NCBI GenBank assembly: GCA_030064845.1
Contig: JASJEC010000039.1
Coordinates: 1-42,677 of the forward strand
DNA from: Kiloniellales bacterium
Lineage (GTDB): Bacteria; Pseudomonadota; Alphaproteobacteria; Kiloniellales; JAKSDN01
Length of the DNA: 42,677 nucleotides
Direction: 5' to 3'
In this document: piece after piece, positions 35,546 through 42,677 of the stretch
Layout of the letters: every line of letters starts with the position of its first letter
How positions within the stretch are numbered: the stretch's first letter is position 1
The notes under the pieces: generated by a model
Databases searched by the model: none
What the model saw: the letters and a program-made list of their open reading frames with translations, nothing else
Told to the model about the DNA's origin: nothing
Program-made: the position numbers and the translations under genes

Positions 35546-36592
35546 TTAGAAAAGGAACACGCCCTTGCCCGTCGTCTGCCGGTCGAACAACGCGTAGGCC
35601 TCGACGACCTGCGCAAGCTCGAAGCGGTGGGTGAAGATCCGCTCCAGGTCGATGCCGCGCTCGGCGATGAAGCGGGCGCAGTCGGCCTGACCGTAACGCG
35701 AGAAGGTCCAGGAGCCCATGACCGTCAGCTGGCGCCGGATCAGGTCGTTGGACACATCCAGCGTCAGCTCGCCGCCCTCGCCGACGAAGCAGACCGTGCC
35801 CCAGGTCCGGGTGGACCGCACGGCCTGGGCCCGCGCGCTGGCGGCGCCGCTGCAATCGAGCGCCAGGTCGACGCCGCGCCCCCCGGTCAGCTCCATGAGC
35901 GCGTCGATCGGATCGGTCTCGCTCGGATTGATCAAGACGTCGGCGCCGAAGCTTTCCGCGATTGCCAGCCGTTCCGGCGAGACGTCCAAGGCGACCACGC
36001 GGGCGCCCATTTCCGCGGCCAGCATGACCGCGCTGAGGCCGACCGGGCCCTGGCCGAACACCGCCAGGGTGTCGCAGGCGTTCAGCTTCATGCGTTGGAT
36101 TGCGCCGAAGGCGGTCCCCGTGCCGCAGGAGATGGCCGCGCCCTCGGCGAAGGAGAGCGGCTCGGGCAGCTGCACCAGGGTGCTCGCCGGCACCGTCATG
36201 TAGGGCGCGTGGGCACCGTGGGCGGTCACGCCGTAGACCACCGAGCCGGACCGGCAGAGCTGTTGCCATCCCGTCTGGCAATCCTGGCAGAGGCCGCAGC
36301 CCTTGTAGTGGTGGCACATGACACGCGAGCCCTCCGGCAAGAGCCCTTCGGGTAGGTTTGCACCGCGCGCCGCGACAACGCCGCAAGGCTCGTGGCCGGC
36401 AATGACCGGAGATCCGTCGCCGCCTAGGCCGAGCGCCTGTGGCCCGCCGGTCGCCCGATAGAAATGGAGGTCGCTGCCGCACATGCCCGATGCCTTGATC
36501 TCGAGCACCACGTCCTCGGGACCGGGCGTCGGATCCGGAAACTCCATCAGCTCAACCTTGCGGCTGCCCGGAAAGACCGCCCCTTTCATCAT
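35546..36592 (-). CDS. Zinc-dependent alcohol dehydrogenase (threonine/polyol dehydrogenase type)
   Basis: The 348-residue protein is a medium-chain dehydrogenase. Catalytic zinc ligands C38 (GMCGSD) and H67/E68 (GHEPCG) and the four structural-zinc cysteines C99, C102, C105 and C113 are present. The Rossmann fold is marked by FGQGPVGLSA (about 179-188), and the aspartate in VALDVS indicates NAD rather than NADP. The substrate is uncertain: L-threonine, sorbitol/xylitol or a secondary alcohol are all possible. No transporter or kinase gene adjoins it to decide. The start is ATG at 36592; ATG at 36589 is equally possible. Confidence 0.85.
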   Translation of the reverse strand: MMKGAVFPGSRKVELMEFPDPTPGPEDVVLEIKASGMCGSDLHFYRATGGPQALGLGGDGSPVIAGHEPCGVVAARGANLPEGLLPEGSRVMCHHYKGCGLCQDCQTGWQQLCRSGSVVYGVTAHGAHAPYMTVPASTLVQLPEPLSFAEGAAISCGTGTAFGAIQRMKLNACDTLAVFGQGPVGLSAVMLAAEMGARVVALDVSPERLAIAESFGADVLINPSETDPIDALMELTGGRGVDLALDCSGAASARAQAVRSTRTWGTVCFVGEGGELTLDVSNDLIRRQLTVMGSWTFSRYGQADCARFIAERGIDLERIFTHRFELAQVVEAYALFDRQTTGKGVFLF

Positions 36593-36643
36593 TCAGCTCC
36601 AGCTCGTAACTTCAGACAGCAGCCTAGATCAGATGCGGATCGA

Positions 36644-37018
36644 ATGAAAACGCCCGAGGCCATCTGCGTGGCCTGCCGACCGGCGATCGAGGCTTTGAAG
36701 ACCGGCCGTCCTGCCCCTTGGGAGCTCAACTATGTCGACGTCGCCCCGCACCACGACTGCTTCATCCATGCCCACCTGGTCGGCGCCAGTCCGGCGGGCC
36801 GGATCGTCGAATCCTTTCCGGAACCCGAACGCGACCCGCTGCCGGCGGAGCTGTTCGAGAACCCGCCCAGGATCGCTGACGGCTGGCTGACCCTCAACGG
36901 GGCGCCGGGACTGGGCCTCTCCTTGTCACCAAGTGCGATGCGTAAGTTCGGCCAACTGGTGTTCGCAGCAGTTGCTAAGGCCGGGCTCGATGATCCGCCG
37001 CCCCTTCTTTTTCCGTAG
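36644..37018 (+). pseudogene. C-terminal fragment of an enolase-superfamily (mandelate racemase-like) enzyme
   Basis: The open frame of 124 residues contains VAPHHDCFIHAHLVGASP, then GRIVESFPEPERDPLPAEL and IADGWLTLNGAPGLGLSL. These are the last barrel strand and C-terminal capping segment of mandelate racemase/muconate-type enzymes. Full members have about 370-400 residues with three metal-binding acids; those parts are missing, and the first thirty codons here (KTPEAICVACRPAIEAL) do not look homologous. I therefore call it a truncated gene. It might still be translated from the ATG at 36644, which lacks a good ribosome-binding site. Confidence 0.6.
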
Positions 37019-37174
37019 TGCTGCTGCCGGTATTACAATCTGCCTCGGCCAAGAACAGCGTCACCGGGTCCGTTGCAGGGCTCGCGCAGGGGTGATCGCT
37101 GCCGTGTGGCGCATCGCTCAGAGTGTTGCTAGTTTGACGCGCCCTATTGGCGCCTGAATAGACTGGGAGGAGAA

Positions 37175-37663
37175 ATGGGAATGGGTTCGTCATACACTCC
37201 AAAAGTTTTTTGCGCCGCCGCGCTTTGCCTGACTTTCCTCGTGCTGCCCAGCCTGGTCGCTGCGCAGGACGCAGGCGAAAAGGCGGTTGCGACGCGCCAA
37301 GGCTATATGAAGTTGGTGCTGTGGGAAGCCGGCCCTCTATTCGGCATGGCCAAAGGCAATGTGGCCTACGACGCGAGCGCGGCCCAAGCTCACGCGGCCA
37401 ATCTGAAGACAATCTCCGAGTATCCCGTCGAGGGCTTGTTCCTTGCCGGCACCTCTAATGCCGAGCATCCGGGAAAGAGCCGGTCCCTGCCGAAGATCTG
37501 GCAGGATCAGAGCGGCTTCGACAAGGCCTTCGCGAACTGGCGGAAAGCCGTGGCGGCCCTGGGCGGCCAGGTCGGTAATGGTCAACCGGCGCTCGCGGCA
37601 GCGGTCAGTGAGATGGGCAAAACCTGCGGCGGCTGCCACAAGCCTTACCGCGAAGAGAAATGA
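37175..37663 (+). CDS. Cytochrome c-prime
   Basis: The 162-residue precursor has a Sec signal peptide (hydrophobic stretch to about residue 28, likely cut near VAA-QD at 30/31). The mature four-helix protein carries a single heme-binding site at the extreme C-terminus, CGGCH (C151, C154, H155), which is the hallmark of the cytochrome c-prime family. These periplasmic proteins bind NO and CO on a five-coordinate heme and take part in NO tolerance or electron transfer. ATG at 37175 directly follows GGGAGGAG; ATG at 37181 is also possible. A diheme cytochrome c gene follows 102 bp downstream, which suggests the two are co-expressed as an electron-transfer pair. Confidence 0.92.
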   Translation: MGMGSSYTPKVFCAAALCLTFLVLPSLVAAQDAGEKAVATRQGYMKLVLWEAGPLFGMAKGNVAYDASAAQAHAANLKTISEYPVEGLFLAGTSNAEHPGKSRSLPKIWQDQSGFDKAFANWRKAVAALGGQVGNGQPALAAAVSEMGKTCGGCHKPYREEK

Positions 37664-37765
37664 TGCACGGCCGCCAAGGCTTGGACGGCCGGGCGGTCCA
37701 TTCTTCTCCGATGTGAGAGCGGGCAATCAACCCGCGGGCAACTCACATGCCGACCGGGGCGCGCG

Positions 37766-38701
37766 ATGCGAAAACTCCTGATCGGGTTCCTCCTGCTCGG
37801 TGCGGCGGCACTGGCGGCCTTTTGGCTCGTCACCCAGCCGAACGCGATCCAGGCGAGCGCCTTGCCGGATTACGACGGCGATCCCGAGCGGGGCGCCACC
37901 GTGTTCTACGCGTCCGGCTGCGCCGGATGTCACGCGGCGCCCGGGGCCAAGGGCGACGACAAGCTCTCTCTCGCCGGCGGTATCGCCTTCAAGACACCCT
38001 TCGGCCTGTTCCACGCGCCGAACATTTCCAGCGACCGGCGCCATGGTATCGGCGGGTGGACTCGGGCGGAATTCGTGAACGCCATGATGCGCGGCGTGGC
38101 GCCGGACGGCAGCCACTACTACCCGGTCTATCCCTATCTCTCCTATCAGCGCATGAAGGTCGAAGACGTGCTCGACCTGAAAGCCTTCATGGACACCTTG
38201 CCGGCCGTCGCAACCGAGGCGCCGCCTCACGACCTGCCCCTGCCCTATCGCTGGCGTCGCACCCTTGGCGTATGGAAAGCGCTCTACATGGACGGCGCCC
38301 CGTTCGAGCCGAACCCGGACGCAAGCGCCAGCGTCAACCGCGGCGCCTACCTCGTGACCGGACCGGGTCACTGCGGCGAATGCCACACACCGCGCGATTT
38401 TCTCGGCGGGCCGGAGTCCGAATGGGCCTTCGCGGGAGCGCCGGACATCGACGGCGAGGGCTCCGTTCCGAACATCACGCCTCATGAAGACGGGATTGCG
38501 GACTGGTCGATCGAGGACATCGCCGCCGCGCTCAAGACCGGTATCTTGCCGGACTTCGATACCTTCGGCGGCACAATGATCGCGGTGCAGGAGAACATGG
38601 CGCGCCTGAGCGACGCCGACCGCCGGGCCATCGCCGACTACTTGAAGTCGCTGCCGCCCAAACCGAGCCGCCTGAAGAAGGCGCCGCCGGGAAACTCTTG
38701 A
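37766..38701 (+). CDS. Diheme cytochrome c, membrane-anchored
   Basis: The 311-residue protein has one N-terminal hydrophobic segment (about 3-22), probably an uncleaved anchor, and two class I cytochrome c domains. The first heme site is CAGCH (C52, C55, H56) with the second half of the domain containing APNISSD and MRGVAPDG. The second is CGECH (C203, C206, H207) with VPNITPH. This resembles the cytochrome subunit of alcohol/aldehyde dehydrogenases, but no such dehydrogenase adjoins it. Following cytochrome c-prime, it probably passes electrons to that protein or to a terminal oxidase in the periplasm. The ATG at 37766 gives the expected signal sequence. Confidence 0.9.
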   Translation: MRKLLIGFLLLGAAALAAFWLVTQPNAIQASALPDYDGDPERGATVFYASGCAGCHAAPGAKGDDKLSLAGGIAFKTPFGLFHAPNISSDRRHGIGGWTRAEFVNAMMRGVAPDGSHYYPVYPYLSYQRMKVEDVLDLKAFMDTLPAVATEAPPHDLPLPYRWRRTLGVWKALYMDGAPFEPNPDASASVNRGAYLVTGPGHCGECHTPRDFLGGPESEWAFAGAPDIDGEGSVPNITPHEDGIADWSIEDIAAALKTGILPDFDTFGGTMIAVQENMARLSDADRRAIADYLKSLPPKPSRLKKAPPGNS

Positions 38702-38887
38702 TCTCCCGTCTTGGAGAGGCGCTTACTTCGGCTGCAGAACAAGCGAACTCTTTTGCCCGTCGGATTACAACGACGGCATGACCACTGCCAACTCTCGTGA
38801 GGCGAGAAAGAAAAGACTTAGCGAGTTGATCTCGATCTTATTCCGAACGGCCGATCACGAAAAAACATTGATGGACGCGCAGAGTCA

Positions 38888-38905
38888 TGCACACAATTGT
38901 GTGCA
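38888..38905 (+). promoter_or_regulatory. Perfect 18-bp palindrome TGCACACAATTGTGTGCA
   Basis: The palindrome is gapless and exact over 18 bp, typical of an operator for a dimeric regulator rather than an RNA hairpin, since there is no loop. Oddly, no accepted gene starts near it: the flanking genes converge on this region. It may be the operator of a gene that has been lost, or a binding site for a mobile-element or chromosome-organising protein. Confidence 0.5.
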
Positions 38906-39047
38906 GCCGCGTCTGCGGGATTAAAGATGGTCCCGCCTTAACGCGCCAATCCAACCAAGTCTTGAGACGGCGTAACAGATTGAACGGGCTAAAAGGATCG
39001 CCTGAGGCAGATCCAATTAGTCCGGATATAGCCTATCGCGGAAGAAG

Positions 39048-39072
39048 GGGTCAGATTGATTCAACCTGACCC
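39048..39072 (+). repeat. 25-nt near-perfect palindrome with GGGTCAG/CTGACCC arms
   Basis: Arms GGGTCAG and CTGACCC enclose an A/C mismatch, then TTGA and TCAA around a single T, giving a stem of 11 pairs. It begins 8 bp past the stop of the minus-strand hypothetical gene. It could be its terminator (the minus-strand continuation is CTTCTTCC) or a REP-like element. Sequences of the GGGGTCAGATTGA style recur in some genomes, but I cannot count copies here. Confidence 0.5.
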
Positions 39073-39080
39073 GATCTGCT

Positions 39081-39368
39081 CTACGGCTTTAGATCGACCG
39101 CTTCGATAATGAAACGACCACGTCCGCGCCTTATGGCGTAGGCACTGCCACGGGCAATGCTGACCTTCTTGATCAGGGGATTCAGCGCCTCCTCGATCAA
39201 GGCGATGTTTGGATCGCTCCCGTTCTCTTCCTTCGAGCGTCTCGCGTACCACTTTTTGAAGGCTTCGCGCCCGAGCTCGTCACCGATGGACTTCCTGAGG
39301 GCATTGAGCTTACGGATCTCACCCTTGGTCAACGACTTTTCATCGGGAAAGCCTTGCATCTTTGGCAT
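39081..39368 (-). CDS. Hypothetical protein, small and basic
   Basis: The 95-residue cytoplasmic protein has no family I recognise. It is rich in lysine and arginine and looks helical (SLTKGEIRKLNALRKS, then EAFKKWYARRSKEE), ending in a beta-like RGRGRFIIEAVDLKP segment, which resembles small nucleic-acid-binding or toxin-antitoxin-associated proteins, without proof. ATG at 39368 follows GGAG at six bases. A candidate promoter lies at 39400-39428. Codon use is less GC-rich than the neighbourhood, and a hairpin follows the stop, so it may be a self-contained acquired gene. Confidence 0.7.
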   Translation of the reverse strand: MPKMQGFPDEKSLTKGEIRKLNALRKSIGDELGREAFKKWYARRSKEENGSDPNIALIEEALNPLIKKVSIARGSAYAIRRGRGRFIIEAVDLKP

Positions 39369-39720
39369 CCTTGTCTCCTCAACACTGTCTTATTGATGAC
39401 TTATTGCCTTAATTAGTCGATAAATCAAGCGTGGCAAGCGAAAATCAAACGCGAAAGACACACGGTTTTTCGCATAAACTCCACCGTTGATAGTTTCGCC
39501 GAGCAGACTTGTGAATCTATAAGCAGGTGATTGTTCTTTTTCGAATTTTCATCGCCGCGCCGAAACGCCGAACCTTAGCGCTTTGGGAGAAAGTTCCTTT
39601 GTTTTCTGCTCACGACTTTGTGATGACGCTCAGTAGAATCGGTTCAAATTATCTTTCCGCCGCTATCCTGCTGGCATCGATCGCAAGCCGCCGCAGGGAG
39701 AGACGACGAGGGAGTCCGTC
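39369..39720. other. AT-rich intergenic region, no accepted gene
   Basis: These 352 bp separate the minus-strand hypothetical gene and the plus-strand VOC gene and are unusually AT-rich for this window. A 65-codon frame (39527-39724, GTG start) has hydrophobic and arginine-rich parts but no ribosome-binding site and was not accepted. Both promoters should lie here. Confidence 0.5.
39400..39428 (-). promoter_or_regulatory. Candidate promoter of the hypothetical gene
   Basis: On the minus strand TTGATT (39428-39423) and AATAAG (39405-39400) are separated by 17 bp. Transcription would start roughly 25 nt before the ATG at 39368. The match is moderate (four of six in the -10). Confidence 0.3.
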
Positions 39721-40143
39721 ATGAGCGATGAAATTCCGAGCATCCTTTCTCATGTCTCGATCGGCACGAACGATTTCAATCGGGCTGTCGCATTCTATGA
39801 CCGCGTGCTGCCGCTTCTCGGCTGCAAGCGGATCATGGAGCATCCCGGGGCCGTGGCCTACGGCAAGCTGTATCCCGAGTTCTGGGTCCAGACACCGGTC
39901 GACGGCAACCCGGCCGGGGTCGGCAACGGCAGCCACATCGGCCTGATCGCGCCGTCCCGGGACGCGGTCATCGGGTTCCACGCGGCCGGAATCGCCGCCG
40001 GGGCCGCCAACGAAGGCGAGCCCGGCCCGCGAGAGGAGTATGGCCCGCCCTACTTCGGTTGCTTCCTGCGCGATCTCGACGGCCACAAGATCGAGGCGGT
40101 CTTCTGGGACTTCGCCCTGGCGGAGAAACTCGGCATCGGCTGA
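39721..40143 (+). CDS. VOC family protein (glyoxalase/bleomycin-resistance fold)
   Basis: The 140-residue protein has the two babab modules of the vicinal oxygen chelate fold. Candidate metal ligands are H11 in LSHVSIGTND, H73 in NGSHIGLIA and E125 in HKIEAVFWD, with the family ending DLDGHKIEAVFW. Proteins of this kind are annotated as glyoxalase-like dioxygenases or lyases; substrate unknown. ATG at 39721 follows GGGAG. It lies after an AT-rich region and converges on the ABC exporter gene with 17 bp between stops, so it is a single-gene unit. Confidence 0.88.
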   Translation: MSDEIPSILSHVSIGTNDFNRAVAFYDRVLPLLGCKRIMEHPGAVAYGKLYPEFWVQTPVDGNPAGVGNGSHIGLIAPSRDAVIGFHAAGIAAGAANEGEPGPREEYGPPYFGCFLRDLDGHKIEAVFWDFALAEKLGIG

Positions 40144-40160
40144 CGCAGCACTGCGCCGGG

Positions 40161-42677
40161 TCACACGGCGAGAGCGGTCGACGCCGCGACCTGCCGCCCG
40201 ACCAGATGGGCGTAGAGACCGCCGCGGCCCAGGAGCTCGTCGTGGCCGCCCTCCTCGACGATCCGGCCCCTATCGAGCACGACGATCTTGTCGGCCTTTC
40301 GCACCGTCGAGAGCCGGTGCGCGATGACGATCGTCGTGCGGCCCGCCATCAGATCGCCGAGGGCGGCATGGACCAGCCGCTCGCTCACGGCGTCGAGGTG
40401 AGAGGTCGCCTCGTCGAGCACCAGCACCGGGGCGTCGCGCAGAAAGGCCCGGGCGATCGCGACACGCTGGCGCTGACCGCCCGAGAGCGTCATGCCGCGC
40501 TCGCCGACCCGGGTTTCCAGGCCGAGCGGCAGGGAGTCGACGAAGTCCTCCAGCGCGGCCCGGCGCAGAGCGGACCTCAGATCCTCTTCGCCGGCCTCGG
40601 GCTTGGCGAGCAGCACATTGGCACGCAGCGTATCGTTGAACAGGTAGGTGTCCTGGGCGACCAGGGCGACCTTGCTCCTGAGCACGTCCAAGCGATAGTC
40701 GGTCAGCGCGTGGCCGTCGAGGCGCACGCGTCCTTCCTGGGGATCCCAGAAACGCAGCAGCATATGGGCCACGGTGGTCTTGCCGGCGCCCGAGGGACCG
40801 ACCAGGGCGACGGTCGCGCCGGCCGGCACCGTGAGAGTCACGTCGCGCAAGGCCGGCCGGTCGACGCCGGGATAGCCGAAGGTCACGTTCTCGAAGGCGA
40901 CCCCGGTTCCGGCGCCATCCGCGCCGCCGGACGCAACCGGACCGTCGGTGACCGGCACCGGCTCACTGTGCACGGCGTGCAAGCGACGGGTCGCCCCCAG
41001 GGTATCGGCCAGTTGGCGGCTGACGTCGGCGATCTCCGAGATCGGCAGGAACGCCGCCATCGCCATCAGGGTAAGCAGCGGCAGGAAAGCCCCGTCCAGG
41101 GTGCCGGTCTCGACCAGGCGGCCGCCCGCGACCACCACCGCGAGGCCGCCCAGACCGGTCATCACCTCGAGCAGGGCGGTTTGGCCGGTAAGGTCGCGGA
41201 AGAAGGGCAGGCGCACCCGATGATGGCGCCGCACCAGATCGAGGAACGCGGCCTTGCGCGCGGACTCCTGCTGGAAGGCGAGGATCTCGCTCAGTCCCTG
41301 CACGCTGTCCACGGCGTGGGCGTTGAGCGCGCCCAGGGCCTCGCGCACCCGCGAGGCGAGGCTGTCGATCCGGTCGCGCAGGAAGAAGGGACTGGCCGCC
41401 ACGACCAGCAGGAACGGCAGCAGGGCGGCGGCCAGGCTCCAGTCGAAGGCGAAGAGCGTCATGACGACGGCGGCCGGCACGAGCACCGCTACGAAGGTCG
41501 GCGCGATGGTGTGGGCGAAGAAGTATTCTACCATCTCGACGTCCTGGGTCGCCATGGAGACCAGATCGCCGCTGCGCCGGCGCACCAGGTAGGCCGGTGC
41601 GAGGCGGTCCAGCTTGCGGAAGAGGTCGATGCGCATGTCGGTCAGCAGTCGGAACGCCATGTCGTGTGCGATCCAGGATTCCAGCCAGTGCATCAGGCCC
41701 GCCGCCGGCGCAAGGACCGCCAGGGCGATCAGCCAGGGCTCGAAGGGCTCGCCGTGCCGGACCGCCGCGACCGCCAAGGCCGAGCAGACGCCGACGCCGA
41801 TAAAGGCGACGACCCGCGCGACGCCGAAGAAGAAGGTCATGGTGAGACGCCCCTTCCACGGCGCGACGAAGCCGAGCAGCTGGCGGCCCGCGCCAAGCCA
41901 GCCGAGACCCCGCGCCTGGAGGATGGCGTCGGCCGGCTCTTCCGCCGCCGCGACACCCGGTCCTTCCTCCTCGGCGGCGAGCAGCGCCTGGCCGCGCGCC
42001 GGCAGTTCGATTGCCCCGCCGGTCTCGCCCTCGGCCGCCTGTTCGGCCATGAGGCGGAAGTAGGCGCCGCGCTTGGCCATCAGCTCTCGGTGCGGGCCTT
42101 CCTCGACCACCTGCCCGTGATCCAGCACCAGGATGCGGTCGGCGTCGATCACGCTCGAGAGCCTGTGCGCGAGGATCAGCGTCGTCCGGCCCTGCATCAG
42201 GCGGTCGAGGGCCTGCTGAATCACGGCCTCGTTTTCGGCATCGACCGCGGAGAGCGCCTCGTCGAGAATCAGGATCGGCGCGTCGCGCAGGATCGCCCGG
42301 GCGATCGCGATGCGCTGGCGCTGGCCGCCGGACAGCCGGATCCCGCGCTCGCCGACGACCGTCTGATAGCCCTGGGGCAGGTCGCGGATGAAGAGGTGGG
42401 CGTTCGCCGCCTCGGCGGCGCCTTCGAGCTCTTCCTGGGTCGCCTCCGGCTTGCCCAGGCGCAGGTTGTCCTCGACCGTGCCGTGGAACAGCGTGGTGTC
42501 CTGATTGACCACGGCCATCTGGCTGCGCAGCGCGGCCAGCGAAAGATCGCGTAGGTCGCGGCCGCCCAGCCTGACCGCGCCGCCCTGGGGGTCATAGGTG
42601 CGCAGCAGCAGCCGGACGATCGAGGACTTGCCCGAGCCGCTCGGCCCGACGATCCCGACCCGCTCGCCGGCGGCGAC
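40161..42677 (-). CDS. Fused double ABC exporter, C-terminal part (cut by window edge)
   Basis: The visible 838 residues continue in frame through the right edge of the window, so the N-terminus is missing. In order they are: first ATPase domain (Walker A GPSGSGKSS at visible residues 12-20, LSGGQRQR, Walker B ILILDEALSAVD), a linker rich in Glu/Ala, a second six-span transmembrane domain (about visible 270-560), and a second ATPase domain (GPSGAGKTT, LSGGQRQR, VLVLDEATSHLD). Both Walker B motifs keep the catalytic glutamate, so both sites may hydrolyse ATP. This is a TMD-NBD-TMD-NBD single-chain exporter, assuming a first membrane domain lies beyond the edge. The cargo is unknown; lipid, peptide or drug export are all possible. 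Confidence 0.9.
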   Translation of the reverse strand, partial: VAAGERVGIVGPSGSGKSSIVRLLLRTYDPQGGAVRLGGRDLRDLSLAALRSQMAVVNQDTTLFHGTVEDNLRLGKPEATQEELEGAAEAANAHLFIRDLPQGYQTVVGERGIRLSGGQRQRIAIARAILRDAPILILDEALSAVDAENEAVIQQALDRLMQGRTTLILAHRLSSVIDADRILVLDHGQVVEEGPHRELMAKRGAYFRLMAEQAAEGETGGAIELPARGQALLAAEEEGPGVAAAEEPADAILQARGLGWLGAGRQLLGFVAPWKGRLTMTFFFGVARVVAFIGVGVCSALAVAAVRHGEPFEPWLIALAVLAPAAGLMHWLESWIAHDMAFRLLTDMRIDLFRKLDRLAPAYLVRRRSGDLVSMATQDVEMVEYFFAHTIAPTFVAVLVPAAVVMTLFAFDWSLAAALLPFLLVVAASPFFLRDRIDSLASRVREALGALNAHAVDSVQGLSEILAFQQESARKAAFLDLVRRHHRVRLPFFRDLTGQTALLEVMTGLGGLAVVVAGGRLVETGTLDGAFLPLLTLMAMAAFLPISEIADVSRQLADTLGATRRLHAVHSEPVPVTDGPVASGGADGAGTGVAFENVTFGYPGVDRPALRDVTLTVPAGATVALVGPSGAGKTTVAHMLLRFWDPQEGRVRLDGHALTDYRLDVLRSKVALVAQDTYLFNDTLRANVLLAKPEAGEEDLRSALRRAALEDFVDSLPLGLETRVGERGMTLSGGQRQRVAIARAFLRDAPVLVLDEATSHLDAVSERLVHAALGDLMAGRTTIVIAHRLSTVRKADKIVVLDRGRIVEEGGHDELLGRGGLYAHLVGRQVAASTALAV

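Larger units (their letters stand above)
38702..39080. other. Gene-poor, lower-GC stretch with palindromes
   Basis: These 379 bp contain no gene I can defend. A 48-codon plus-strand frame (38778-38924, MTTANSREARKKRLSEL...) has fairly natural composition but no ribosome-binding site and no known family; it may be the end of a lost gene. The base composition is clearly less GC-rich than the flanking cytochrome genes. The region includes two notable palindromes, listed separately. Confidence 0.5.

Noticed and set aside
38778..38924. A 48-codon plus-strand frame starting MTTANSREARKKRL
   Set aside because: Composition is plausible, but there is no ribosome-binding site and no family. It is kept only as a note in the intergenic entry.
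39527..39724. A 65-codon plus-strand frame with GTG start before the VOC gene
   Set aside because: It has no ribosome-binding site, ends in an arginine-rich run, and overlaps the VOC start by 4 bp only by chance.
40059..42554. An 831-codon plus-strand frame opposite the ABC exporter
   Set aside because: It is an antisense shadow. The minus strand shows Walker A, LSGGQ and Walker B motifs twice.

Overview
The window is GC-rich DNA with the coding style and gene content of an alphaproteobacterium, most likely a member of the Rhodospirillales or a related order. This is inferred from the protein families: a fused carnitine dehydrogenase/betainyl-CoA thioesterase, an LplT-Aas fusion, a DUF2339 protein, a cytochrome c-prime gene and an Irr-box-like site before katG. 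No rRNA, tRNA, CRISPR array, prophage or intact insertion sequence was recognised. About thirty protein genes were found, mostly in short operons, plus two gene remnants.

Positions 1-6233: a small membrane protein faces a prepilin peptidase. Next comes a two-gene minus-strand operon: a receiver-PAS-kinase-like protein with no phosphoacceptor histidine, translationally coupled (GTGA overlap) to a SARP/BTAD-type regulator with a TPR tail. A family 2 glycosyltransferase of the polyprenyl-phosphate-sugar synthase type ends this block. Positions 6655-9141: two tandem, related GT87-type membrane glycosyltransferases read away from it, and such enzymes commonly use polyprenyl-phosphate sugars. Positions 9286-11586: a large adenylate cyclase-TolB-TPR-rhodanese fusion that is less GC-rich than its neighbours.

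Positions 11749-14315: a bifunctional carnitine dehydrogenase/thioesterase and a NarL-type response regulator. Positions 14258-22048: a compact minus-strand operon of TetR regulator, alpha/beta hydrolase, LplT-PlsC-AMP ligase fusion and DUF2339 membrane protein, headed by a perfect 22-bp palindrome that overlaps a candidate promoter. This looks like a self-regulated membrane-lipid turnover unit. Divergent from it is aceK, the isocitrate dehydrogenase kinase/phosphatase, without aceA or aceB.

Positions 24027-31304: a small lipoprotein, a double universal stress protein, katG behind a palindrome resembling an Irr box, a 2,2-dialkylglycine decarboxylase and a class III omega-aminotransferase. 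Positions 31292-37018: a TPR/O-GlcNAc-transferase-like (SPINDLY) protein overlapping the aminotransferase, a crotonase, a DUF547 protein, a zinc alcohol dehydrogenase, and two truncated genes (a metallo-hydrolase C-terminus and an enolase-superfamily C-terminus).

Positions 37175-42677: cytochrome c-prime with a diheme cytochrome c, then an AT-richer, gene-poor kilobase with one hypothetical gene, an 18-bp perfect palindrome and a 25-nt hairpin. The window closes with a VOC protein and a fused double ABC exporter that runs off the right end. The most unusual items are the histidine-less kinase/SARP pair, the cyclase-rhodanese fusion, the TetR-lipase-Aas-DUF2339 operon and the palindromes in the 38.7-39.7 kb island.
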